A stretch of 64,000 bases of DNA from Lepidostoma basale (Eukaryota > Arthropoda > Insecta > Trichoptera > Lepidostomatidae): the NCBI GenBank assembly GCA_022606425.2, contig JAHDVF020000988.1, positions 558,001-622,000 of the forward strand, in the 5' to 3' direction. The translations under genes and the position numbers were made by a program. Position 1 is the stretch's first letter. Every line of letters starts with the position of its first letter. Of this stretch, positions 54,276 through 62,969 are shown one piece after another. Under the pieces are notes generated by a model. It saw only the letters and a program-made list of their open reading frames with translations, was not told the DNA's origin and did not search any database.

Positions 54276-54515
54276 GACGACCTTCGTGGCAGAGTGGTAA
54301 GAGCTCTGATTTCCAAGCCGAAGGTCCTGGGTTCGATTCCCGGCGATGGCAGTGTGATTGTCACACTGTCTTTGGTCTGGTGTAGAATTCACGTGACAAT
54401 AAAATGGCGATAGATTGGCTACCTTCACGAGAATCTATATAATAGCTAAAAAAAATTAAATTGTATACAGTAATTAGGTACAAAAGACCTGCTGTGTACA
54501 AAAAAAAAATAATAA
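54276..54515 (+). mobile_element. SINE-1 copy, best preserved
   Basis: GACGACCTTCGTGGCAGAGT start; A box TGGCAGAGTGG at 54287-54297 and B box GGTTCGATTCC at 54330-54340 both match the RNA polymerase III consensus. The tRNA-like head is followed by GGCAGTGTGATTGTCACACT, GTCTTTGGTCTGGTGTAGAA, a TAAAATGGCGATAGATTGGC segment and an A-rich end. Intact enough to be transcribed in principle. Confidence 0.85.
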
Positions 54516-54519
54516 TAAA

Positions 54520-55035
54520 AAAATAAAAAATTGAAAATAAATTTCAGTTTACGGTTATAAATCATATTAATAATTTAACATCACGCTAAATTATTTATAA
54601 TTTATGTACAAAATTTCAACGTATTGCGCAATATGACGATTAAAAAATTCGTTTCATTTAAACGACAAAGTTGTGGAATACGGTGGATTAAAAACAAAAC
54701 GTTATTTTCTCTTATATGAACGATAATCTTTATATCCTTAAAGTAAAATCCTTATTATTCAATTTTTTCTTAATTGCTCTGAAATAGATAAGATAGTATC
54801 TTAACTGATTGACAGTAGATAAATTAAATCTAGTGGTATTAACAAAACATCAAACTCTTTAACAAATTATTTGTTTAAACACATGTTTTTTTTGTTTCAT
54901 AAATTAACAACCGATTTCGTTCCAACCGTCAATTTATGAGTGTAATAAAACCAATTAAATTAACTCTTAATCATTGGTTATACATTGTTTATTAATAAAT
55001 GTGTTTAATGTAACAACGCAAGTTAATTACTTTAT
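54520..55035. other. Unassigned AT-rich DNA
   Basis: No supported feature. Confidence 0.4.
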
Positions 55036-55039
55036 ATGA

Positions 55040-55855
55040 AAGCATAAAGCGACCTATAATGGCATATGGAATTGAGGCGAGGGCTGACACCACTTTAACA
55101 AAAAGTTTCCTAAGAAATGAGGACTCTCCGATCTATTGAGGAAACGAGACTCTAAGACAAAGTGAGAAAATTCGAAATAAAGAAAATTTGCGATGTTGAA
55201 GATGTTGTGTCACGAGAAAACAGCAAAAAACATTATTGAGAGACCATCTGGAAATAGCGTGTTCTGGGAAGCAAAGCGGTTAATAAAATACCAACTCTAC
55301 TGAACTCTTAAAGATCACCCAAAAGATGGCGAGAGAACTGGACATCTATATCCCAGGAAGAAGCTCCTAAAAATCACAGGACACATTCCTAACTAACTAA
55401 CTAACTAACCATCACGCCGTCTCCCCGAAAGGGTAGGCAGAAAGAATGGGCTGTCACACTTTAACCGATGCGGCACTCCATCCTTCTATTTTCTCCCCGC
55501 GGGAGACGCGGTGTGATGGGTTGCAAACCTCATCGCCACCAATAGGCATCTCCCGCGCACACTTCGATCGTCCAACATCTAAAAAATAAATCTAAAACAA
55601 ATAATATAAAATACAATGATATAAAATAAAATAAAATTAACACATTGTTCTTTTTAGAATGGTGCACATATTGTATATTTAATTTATATTCCCCGTGTCC
55701 ACCGTTTTTTTAAAATTAGCAGTCATTAGGCACTTATCAAACCAACACCAGCAAGAACTTAAATATAATATTGAAGAAATTATTCAAATTGTCATTGGAA
55801 CAAACGAAAATTTTATTGACACATTCCTACAATAACAAAAGAAGAAGAAGAAGAA
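55040..55855 (+). mobile_element. LINE-C copy split by an A-tail element
   Basis: Left part: SIKRPIMAYGIEARADTT, MRTLRSIEETRLxDKVRKFE, KKICDVEDVV, a RDHLEIACSGKQS, PKRWRENWTSISQEEAPKNH. The right part after the insert is only ACAATAACAAAAGAAGAAG and the purine tail. The insert falls between the coding end and the tail. Confidence 0.75.
55392..55817 (-). mobile_element. Complete A-tail element with 12-bp target duplication
   Basis: GACACATTCCTA is duplicated exactly at 55380-55391 and 55818-55829. On the minus strand the 426-bp element starts AATAAAATTTTCGTTTGTTC, runs through CTTGCTGGTGTTGGTTTGAT, ATATGTGCACCATTCTAAAA, an AT-rich GTATTTTATATTATTTG stretch, GGGAGATGCCTATTGGTGGC, CATCACACCGCGTCTCCCGC, and ends CTGCCTACCCTTTCGGGGAG, ACGGCGTGATGGTTAGTTAG. 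The last about 70 bp are the LINE-A 3' end. No tRNA-like promoter boxes are evident at the 5' end and there is no coding frame. Likely mobilised by LINE-A proteins through the shared tail. Confidence 0.9.
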
Positions 55856-55859
55856 AGCA

Positions 55860-56685
55860 TAATCACATTTTAACGCCTATGTTATGTAAAATGTAAATTT
55901 ATTGTAAGATTAGTACTTACAAGATAGAATATCAATAAAATTTATCATATTTCATAAAGACATCAGGTGTTTTTATATTGACATAAATATAGCGTAAGAT
56001 AAGTAAACAGTACCATTGAGAATGAATATGTTATAACATTTAAAAATATGGTTTTGTTTTATGATATATGTTTCTATATTTCCCTTATAAAAAACGTATA
56101 AGACTTACAATATGTACGTTTATTAACTCACACAGAAAGGAAAAAGAAATGACGGTACACAAATTCTTATTTTTATATAGCGTATAAAATTAACTAAACT
56201 TGGTAGTCTTGCAAGCATTTTTTAGGCTTATTTCATCTCAGACAATATAATATTCCTCTCGCAACTAGGTTAGTTCATAATTTATGTATAGAAGAAAAAA
56301 TAAACCTACAATTTATTATATTTTTTACCCAAGCGTTCATTTCCGCGCAAGTTCATAACATTTTTTCATGCAAACAATCTCTCCCTCGTGTCAAAATATT
56401 AGCTCAAAAATTCGTGCCATTCCCTACAATATTTTGTTTGAATATACCCACATTCGTATATTCTTTTACAAGCCGTGTAAAGAAGCTGTGGACATCTAAT
56501 ATACCGATCATACATGTACGAGTATATACAAAGTAATGAACATCAGAAGGAAAATGTTATAAAAATTATCTCATTTTTAAGTATAATAGTAAAACGTAAA
56601 CGTGTGAAGGGCATCATTCCAGTGACAGGAGTAGTTTGTTTTCACGTAAAAAATGTATAAAATATTAAACAACATTCAAAAACAA
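55860..56685. other. Unassigned AT-rich DNA
   Basis: No supported feature. Confidence 0.4.
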
Positions 56686-56802
56686 TTTAGTCCGTTGTTT
56701 TGGCAGAAACTCTATGATACTTCAACATTATTAACTGTTAAAAATACAGCACTTATAATATCACAATGTTTTATAATATTATACACTTTTTGAAAATGTC
56801 GC

Positions 56803-56838
56803 GACAGCTGTTTCGCCATCCTATGTTGGCATCATTAG
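56803..56838 (-). other. HHL motif, left member of the pair
   Basis: The minus strand reads CTAATGA, T, GCCAACATAGGATGGC, GAAACAGCTGTC, then GCGACA. Stem GCCA/TGGC, GUC end; the core is changed at G5 to A. Confidence 0.5.
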
Positions 56839-56844
56839 GTGTTT

Positions 56845-56881
56845 CTGATGATCCCAACATCAGTTGGCGAAACAGCTGTTT
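56845..56881 (+). other. HHL motif, right member of the pair
   Basis: CTGATGA, T, CCCAACATCAGTTGGC, GAAACAGCTGTTT. Core complete, stem CCAA/TTGG. Confidence 0.55.
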
Positions 56882-56954
56882 CGACATTCTCAAAAAGTGT
56901 ATTATAAAAAAATGGGCTATTATAATAGTGTCATGAATTTAAGAGTTAATAATA

Positions 56955-57062
56955 ATTTACGATGCAGTCTGCACAGGACAGAATGACATGGAAGCAAATG
57001 GAGGAGGCCTTTGTCCAGGAGTGGACGGGAATAGGCTGAGGAAGAAGAAGAAGAAGAATAAT
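56955..57062 (+). mobile_element. LINE-D extreme 3' end
   Basis: DAVCTGQNDMEANGGGLCPG and VDGNRLR codons then GGAAGAAGAAGAAGAAGAAT. Only the last 30 codons and the purine tail. Confidence 0.75.
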
Positions 57063-57237
57063 TTACGAAACAGCACATCGGTATATTTGTTAATGTTTAG
57101 AGAACATTGTTAGCATTTTGTGAAAAAAATATTACGCAATTTACCCAATATTGACTGAACATTAAAAAAATGGTGATACTTAAAATGTTAACATACCGTA
57201 ATGACGATTAATTTAATGAGAAATTTATATCATTTAC

Positions 57238-57273
57238 CTGATGATGAAGGTGTAAAACCTTCGAATTATGCCG
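57238..57273 (+). other. HHL motif, GAAGG type
   Basis: CTGATGA, T, GAAGG-TGTAAAA-CCTTC, GAATTATGCC, GAGAAAAATAAAC. Core and 5-bp stem II complete, but GAAAC is mutated to GAATT. Confidence 0.5.
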
Positions 57274-57359
57274 AGAAAAATAAACACAACAGTGAAAAAA
57301 ATTGTGTTTGAATTTATTAATATTTAAAATACCAATTAAAGTAGCGTCTAACCTGTGAC

Positions 57360-57860
57360 AGATGCGGGTGTAACGTCCGAGAATTTTCTTTATTTACTCT
57401 GCAATTTGGCACTATTGATTTGTTTGCCATGAACATCCAAATGTGCCAGAACCTTCTGCAGCAAACCCACGAGCTGTACACTCAAAACTGGTTTCAAAGA
57501 TTTGAAAAAAAAATTGTTGCAAAATATGTGTTAATGCACATATTTTGTACAGTAGCCATCGTGTGTCGGTTTTTCTAGTGTCCGCTCTCCCCTCCATTAC
57601 CTCTAAACAGCTGCCGAGGATAGCCGAAGTTTCCCGAACGGGCTATTCAGCTCCTGCTTTAACTTGTGTGTTTATTTCGACAGCCGATACCTCAATTCAA
57701 GAATTTGTTCAAAACACTTCTATCTGCTTTTGGTACCCTTATCGTATAAATATTTATCACATTATTATTTTGAATAGTCCCAATTTCACTGCAATTATTC
57801 GACTACCATACTTGTTTTTACATTCCCGCTTCAATTTCATACCCCATTGTTCACTGTAAT
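57360..57860. other. Unidentified GC-richer segment
   Basis: Open frames on both strands (57412-57597 minus, 57545-57859 plus) in moderately GC-rich DNA. I recognise no domain. AAAATATGTG..CACATATTTT at about 57520-57547 forms a short hairpin. It may be an old transposon coding fragment. Confidence 0.3.
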
Positions 57861-58032
57861 ATTATCAAGTCAATATTTTGTTTTAATTACTTGTTTTTTT
57901 AACAATGATGAGAGAATATCTTCAATAATCGTCATAACTTGGTGTTGCTTTTGATTCACTGAACAATGTTTTTTTAAACTTTGTTAACAACACGAACTTT
58001 TTATAATTTTATTTTTTTAATTAAAAACACAA

Positions 58033-58063
58033 ATATGTTTCTGACACAGAAGCCCTTCACCAG
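58033..58063 (-). other. HHL motif, left end of PLE copy 4
   Basis: The minus strand reads CTGGTGA, AGGGCTTCTGTGTCA, GAAACATAT. One core change (A6 to G). Confidence 0.5.
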
Positions 58064-58289
58064 TGTTTTGTATATTTACTATTAAATATACTAACAAATT
58101 TTTCATGAATGTGGTTAGTTTTGACAGATACTCGTATTAAAACGATTTTTTTTCGAACGTTTATGCATTTGTTTTAACAAGTATTTTGAATAAATCTAAA
58201 ATAATATTTTTAAGTTCTTATTCTTATCCAGGTAATCTTGCAACAAATGAAATTTTTTTGAGAGCTTGAATTTATTTCTTCTTCTTCTT

Positions 58290-58420
58290 TTTCCTTGTTG
58301 TAGACCTATGTGGTCTGTTCTCCAGAGTGTTACTCCTCCTGTGAGGTAGATTCCCAGCTGTCCTTCCATCTTTTAGGAGGTCTTCCACGAAAACGAGTCC
58401 CATGAGACTGATTATTTATT
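58290..58420 (-). mobile_element. LINE-C remnant nested in PLE copy 4
   Basis: The minus strand carries GTCTCATGGGACTCGTTTTC, GTGGAAGACCTCCTAAAAGA (GRPPKRW) and TGGAAGGACAGCTGGGAATC (WKDSW), followed by ACAAGGAAAAAGAAGAAGAA, its purine tail at 58275-58296. Confidence 0.65.
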
Positions 58421-58643
58421 TAATTATTTATTTGTATTTTTAATTTATTTAATAATTTATAATATATATATTTTTTTTTAATTCCTTTTTTAATTTCTAA
58501 AATTTCGAGATTGAAAGTTATTATTTCTATTATTAAAATGTAAATTTTCAACGCCATTTATCTTTTTTGAATGAATGATATTTTTCAATGAGATGATTTT
58601 CATTAAAAATATGTTAAAATATTTAAATTGTATATACAAAACA

Positions 58644-58672
58644 CTGAAAGGTTTCTGTGTCCGAAACATATT
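58644..58672 (+). other. HHL motif, right end of PLE copy 4
   Basis: CTGAAAG, GTTTCTGTGTCC, GAAACATATT. Core has a deletion near A7-A9; GAAAC intact. Confidence 0.45.
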
Positions 58673-58761
58673 GGTTTTTAAATTTTAAAAAAATTCAAAT
58701 AAAGAAAACAATGTTTAATGACGAGAGACTGCGTTTTAAATAATTAATACGAATGAAAACG

Positions 58762-58866
58762 TCTGTTTTCTAGAAGTTTTACTATATTTAATGTGATTAG
58801 CATCTTTCGTCTGTCTAAGCATTATCAAATGTTAGATAATGCCTTAGACAGGCGAAACATTTGATT
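58762..58866. repeat. GGCGAAACAT inverted repeat
   Basis: TTTCTAGAAGTTTTACTATA and ATCTTTCGTCTGTCTAAGCA on the left; TAATGCCTTAGACAGGCGAA and ACATTTGATTAT on the right. Related to 18975-19190; a partial AATAGACG..CTTCTA relative is at 63240-63330. Confidence 0.6.
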
Positions 58867-59105
58867 ATTAAACTGGATACCAATGATGTAAACGGAACAA
58901 GATATAAAGGAAGACTGAGGAAAACATAGCACGATCAAATCTATCACGTGAGGAGTTCCGACTCGACGTGTGGGCATAACACAAGTATGAATGTTGAGGA
59001 AATAAGAAGAGAGAGGTAGGTATATCAAGAGAGAATAGTGTGACGGTACATCCTTTCTGCTTTCCTCTACGAAGGGACGGCGTGTTGGTTTGCTCATTGG
59101 TGATA
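58866..59105 (+). mobile_element. LINE-A 3' copy
   Basis: TNDVNGTRYKGRLRKTxHDQ, SHVRSSDSTCGHNTS-like, MNVEEIRRER, then CTACGAAGGGACGGCGTGTT, GGTTTGCTCATTGG. An internal deletion removes the INQILNVG part; the tail is decayed. Confidence 0.7.
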
Positions 59106-59139
59106 AAAATAATAAATTTTGATTTCACTTACAATAACA

Positions 59140-59880
59140 GAACATAATTTATTTTACTGCACGCCACTGTTTGGTAGTGGAAGTTACAAGTCAGTTGCCC
59201 ATACAATATTCGCCTGTAACAAACGTGCCAAACCATGGTGTAATAACGGCAAGAAAACTGCGACGCTTGCGGTGCGTGTCCATAATTTGGTACAGAAATC
59301 ATATGCAAACTCGGCAATCTAGAATATTTTTTCTGGTATCGCTTTCTTTTGCATATTCCCGTATTACGCGAGTTTCCTACTTTGTTGGTTTACGAGGGCA
59401 TCCATTTGCTGGATCTCTGCCACGAAGTGCGTACATTTTTCACTATTGGTGAACTCCATTATTTGGCAGCAGTGTTAGAATTTTTTTAAGGTAAACTTGT
59501 GTGTAAACTTTCCCCATCCATCTTCATTTTACGGATCAAGTAGAAAACAAACAAAAATATATATATAATATACTCGTATATACATATCAGTTCGTCATGT
59601 TTTTGTCAAATAAGATTTATTACGTTATATTTTAGATCGTATTCGAAGTTCTCAATCTGAAAAAAAAACGAGATTGAAAAGAAATTTGTCCAACGATGTC
59701 CAAAAGATTGAAATTGACGAATCGTTTTGAGATGGGAAAATACGTCCCAAGATAAAAATATTCTTTATAAAATCTAAGATAAAAAATTCACAATATTATA
59801 AACATACGTATGTACCATATAAAAAACCACACTGTTTTATTCTTACATACTGACTTATATTATCACTTCCGATAAGAATT
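59140..59880. other. Unidentified segment, partly GC-richer
   Basis: 59160-59460 carries overlapping frames on both strands (minus 59129-59317; plus 59171-59452). Wording is reminiscent of transposase fragments but I cannot assign a family. The rest is AT-rich. Confidence 0.3.
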
Positions 59881-59884
59881 TGTG

Positions 59885-60118
59885 AGGTTGAAGAAATTGT
59901 CAGATAGGGGCGCTAAAGAAGAAGAAACTGGAACGAGCGTATCTCCCATATGCAAAAAAAAAGATTCCAAAGATGGCTCGAAACAGTCTACCGGAGGGTT
60001 CCTGACCACGTGGCTGACCACCAAAAAAATGGGGAGATAGTTGGCAGTCCACTTCCCAAGGGAACAGAGATGCAACCAACAATAGGTCATCAAACCTATA
60101 AGAAGAAGAAGAAGATGT
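59885..60118 (+). mobile_element. LINE-C 3' copy with purine tail
   Basis: ICEVEEIVR.GR.RRRNWNERISHMQ, KDSKDGSKQSTGGFLTTW-like shifted frames, then an AAAAATGGGGAGATAGTTGG (PPKKWGDSWQSTSQG) end and AAGAAGAAGAAGAAGATG. Confidence 0.65.
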
Positions 60119-60398
60119 TTTTTCAGTTCTCTCTACTTTTAAATATTTTTTTATAGCGTTTTAATAATTCTCCAAAATCTTTTTTTTCTCCTTACGTCTT
60201 TATAATTATGACGCATTCATTTAACTTCCATTCATTTCTTTCTTTACTTCGGTATTAAATCATATACCAACATTCAGCACATTATACATACCAATCTCAT
60301 TCTACGGCATGCATTCTTTGTTTTACCAACTCCAAGCTTCACTTCCATATACACAAGTATTCTAAACTGAAATTTATATTTATATATATTATATTTAA

Positions 60399-60568
60399 TG
60401 CGGGAGATGCCTATTGGTGACGATGAGGTTCGCAACCCATCACACCGCGTCTCTTGCGTTGGCGAAAAGAGAAGAATGGAGTGCAACATCGATTAAAGTG
60501 TTGCAGTCCATTCTTTTTGTGTACCCTTTCGGGAAAACGGCGTGATGGTTAGTTAGTTAGTTAGTTAT
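60399..60568 (+). mobile_element. A-tail element, 5'-truncated
   Basis: GCGGGAGATGCCTATTGGTG, ACGATGAGGTTCGCAACCCA, ACCGCGTCTCTTGCG, ATGGAGTGCAACATCGATTA, then GTACCCTTTCGGGAAAACGG and GGTTAGTTAGTTAGTTAGTT. Same truncation point as 10618, near GGGAGATG. Confidence 0.8.
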
Positions 60569-60679
60569 ATATTATATTCATTCATACATACAGACATCGT
60601 AATGTTGTACATCTTTCATATTTAAAATATAATGATAATTGTTAGATTAATAATGTTTAATAAAATTTAACGAAAAGCA

Positions 60680-60930
60680 AAAAGAATAACGACTGACCAT
60701 TATGCCGATCCCAGAGGGGTAGGCAGAGAGGATGGACCGCCATACTACTAGTTACCTCTACGTATTATGCACGCTCGTCGATTTTTCTGACTTCGAATGT
60801 GGCCGCCTCCTAGTATTTGATTATTAGGTCATACCATGCTTTCCTTGGTCTTAAACTGCTTCCTTTTTTATATACACCGCTTTTATACAACATTTTAACT
60901 ATTCTTCTCTCGTATATTCATTGCATAAGT
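60680..60930 (-). mobile_element. LINE-A 3' copy, diverged
   Basis: The minus strand reads VKMLYKSGVYKKGSSLRP-like, RKAWYDLIIKY, GGHIRSQKNRRACIIRR, then GCGGTCCATCCTCTCTGCCT and a GATCGGCATAATGGTCAG end. No TTAG tail left. Confidence 0.6.
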
Positions 60931-61205
60931 CCAAACAATATCAGGGATCCTGATGGATGAAGTAATATTAAAAAACGTTTAATCGTAAGGCGCAGGAAAA
61001 CTGAATACTTTGGTCACTTTATGAGAAATGGGTAATATAAAAAGCTGCAATTGTTAATCAGAAGACGAAAATTCTGGCTAAAAAACCTTTGAGAATGGTT
61101 CAGCTGCAGTACAGAATCCATGTTTAGAGATGCTGCATCCAAAGATAAAATAGCAATGGTGATGTCCTACCTTCAATTGGAGAAGAATCTGAAGAAGAAA
61201 AATAT
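60930..61205 (+). mobile_element. RTE-type LINE C-terminal copy (LINE-E related)
   Basis: Reads RRRKTEYFGHFMRNG, LQLLIRRRKFWLKNL, EWFSCSTESMFRDAASKDKI, AMVMSYLQLEKN then AATCTGAAGAAGAAAAATAT. The 'GRRR.SWLKNLR.WF......LFR.A..K..IA.M...L' order is a familiar insect RTE-type C-terminus. Two stops. Confidence 0.7.
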
Positions 61206-61209
61206 AGAA

Positions 61210-61855
61210 AGTTAAACAATAAGTACGTTTTTAAAATCATGTATGATTGGGCTATCTTAGTTATAAATTTTTAATTTATATTTTCATATGACTTATAACT
61301 TTGTGGTTGAATATAAAAATCGTTAGTTGCAACTCGTGAAATATTCACGGAAGTAAACCGAATTCTGCATTAAGTTTCATGGTTTGTTTGTTTAATGTCA
61401 GACAACAATGATCATAACTAAATTAAAAAAAAAAAAAACGTTCTCGGGCATGCGTATTGTGTGCATTTCGTTTTTTTTTAGTATTCCTCTCTCGCTTTCT
61501 GGTATTCGGAATATTCTCATACTCTCTTTTTGACGACATCCGTATTTTTGCCTTTTTATATCAAGATTCCGTGATTAAATATTAAATGGTACATAATTTT
61601 ATTTTATGGGAAATAATTAAAAGCAGCTATATTTCGAAATCTGTCATAACTTTCTTTATTACTATGTCATCCAATTCACGTTTAATATCTTCGTAGAATA
61701 TTATTTTGATATTTCTATGTCAAAGGTTTCTACAACAAATTATAATCATAAACGAAATTCCTCGTTCATAGAGTCATATACGTATGTATTATAAATATAC
61801 CGTACAAAAACATGTTATTCAAAGAAATTTCATCAGACAAAAACAGAAATATTCT
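61210..61855. other. AT-rich DNA with a fragment of the 48-kb repeat
   Basis: 61440-61570 (CTCGGGCATGCGTATT, CTCTCTCGCTTTC, GGAATATTCTCATACTCT, ATCCGTATTTTTGCCTTTTT) is a diverged piece of the 47958-48133 repeat. Nothing else assigned. Confidence 0.5.
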
Positions 61856-61859
61856 CAAA

Positions 61860-62080
61860 ATTATGCAATTACGTTGCCGTGCGACCGCAGCGCCATCGAA
61901 GTAAGCCTAAGACGAAAACAACATCTGTGGGATAGCGGCGGATCTGGGAGGTGGCGGGTGGCCATACTAATAGCACACCATGTAACAGGGGTCGTCTGGT
62001 CTAGCCTAATTGAATGAGCCGATCCTGCTAGGCTCACAGCCGTAAGCAGGCCCGTTTAGGGGCTTAAGTTTACCCATTCC
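61860..62080. other. Unidentified GC-rich island
   Basis: CGACCGCAGCGCCATCGAAG to GGCCCGTTTAGGGGCTTAAG. A plus frame ends GVVWSSLIE-stop at 62017. Could be a LINE 3' end; no diagnostic motif or tail. Confidence 0.3.
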
Positions 62081-62255
62081 TGGATTTTTTTACTAATCTC
62101 ATTGTCTGTATTTTATTTTACGTGTCTACATTAAACTTTTCTTAGATATATTGTATAACTAGTACACACTACTTCAAATAAGTACTTTAATATCTCTATA
62201 CACTCGGTTCGGATTTTAAATTTACCTCCATTACACATTAAAAAAAATGTATTGA

Positions 62256-62430
62256 ATACTTCTTCTTCTTCTTCTTCCTCAGCCTATTCCCGTCCACTCC
62301 CGGACAAAGGCCTCCTCCATTCGCTTCCATGTCACTCTGTCATGTGCAGACTGCATCCAGGTTATTCAGACATGTCTGTTCAGGTCATCCTTCCACCGTA
62401 GTTGCGGTCGCATTGGGTTGATAGCCTTTC
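62256..62430 (-). mobile_element. LINE-D 3' end with purine tail
   Basis: The minus strand reads ATQCDRNYGGRMT-like, TDMSE, WMQSAHDRVTWKRMEEAFVR, EWTGIG, then GAGGAAGAAGAAGAAGAAGT. Well preserved over the last 50 codons. Confidence 0.75.
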
Positions 62431-62439
62431 ACATTACAT

Positions 62440-62800
62440 TAATAAAGATTTTCTTCTTAATGCTTACATCTAATATCAATAGATTGCGCTAGTGTAGATT
62501 GAACTAAAATATGTGAAATGTTTCTCAACATGGTAGCATTTATATAACTTTCAAAAATAATTGTCAGACGTGGTGTTCGTAAGAAGGGGCAAATGGGGAA
62601 TGTTGTATTACATAAAGCGATCGCTTAACCCAACCAATGACAGGTCATATGTAAGTTCTGTAAACGCCTCGACCACCATATTCTGTTTCCAAATAATTTA
62701 CATCTTCGTCTCTATTGAGATACAAATAATTCCTAATGATTAACCCGTAATGGGTAAAATCCAGTATTTGCCTACAAGTATTTGTATACATTCAAACACA
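62440..62800 (+). repeat. Dispersed repeat, second copy
   Basis: Counterpart of 48560-48900, joined here directly to one arm of the TGGGTAAAATCCAG palindrome (62745-62800). At 48 kb that palindrome lies upstream of the block instead, so the modules are in a different order. Confidence 0.8.
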
Positions 62801-62814
62801 CAAAAATTAAAACA

Positions 62815-62965
62815 CTGTTTTTTCCACTCTTGAGATTATTTTTCTCGACATGTTTTCAACATCGGGAGAACGATATAAGTTATATGGTTCTCCAGATGAT
62901 GAAGGTGTAAGCCTTCGAAACGTGTTGAGAAAAATAAACTCAAAAGTTAAAACAGTTTTTTAATT
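62815..62965. repeat. Inverted HHL pair, TTCGAAACGTG type
   Basis: TTGAGATTATTTTTCTCGAC, ATGTTTTCAACATCGGGAGA on the left mirror TGGTTCTCCAGATGATGAAG, GTGTAAGCCTTCGAAACGTG, TTGAGAAAAATAAACTCAA on the right. The plus motif at 62893-62926 keeps stem GAAGG/CCTTC and GAAAC but has CAGATGA for CTGATGA. Confidence 0.6.
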
Positions 62966-62969
62966 CATT

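Larger units (their letters stand above)
56690..56945. repeat. Inverted pair of HHL motifs, CAGCTGT family
   Basis: Outer arms: GTCCGTTGTTTTGGCAGAAA..TTCAACATTATTAACTGTTA and a decayed counterpart on the right. Inner arms: AAAATGTCGCGACAGCTGTT, TCGCCATCCTATGTTGGCAT and their mirror CCCAACATCAGTTGGCGAA, ACAGCTGTTTCGACATTCTC. Motifs at 56803-56838 (minus) and 56845-56881 (plus). Same family as the 28290-28790 cluster. Confidence 0.75.
58015..58700 (-). mobile_element. Penelope-like element 3' end (PLE copy 4), with nested LINE-C scrap
   Basis: The minus strand reads ENHLIEKYHSFKKDK and a FQSRNFRN-like stretch at 58640-58470, then after the LINE-C insert the UTR blocks CTGGATAAGAATAAGAAC and CGTTCGAAAAAAAATCG. 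HHL motifs lie at both ends, in opposite orientation (58033-58063 minus and 58644-58672 plus). Confidence 0.6.

Noticed and set aside
54276..54350. Functional tRNA gene at the A/B boxes of SINE-1
   Set aside because: The cloverleaf is incomplete, there is no matching acceptor stem, and the sequence continues into the SINE body shared with three other copies.
57412..57859. Divergent gene pair
   Set aside because: Overlapping frames on both strands without start context, splice sites or recognisable domains.
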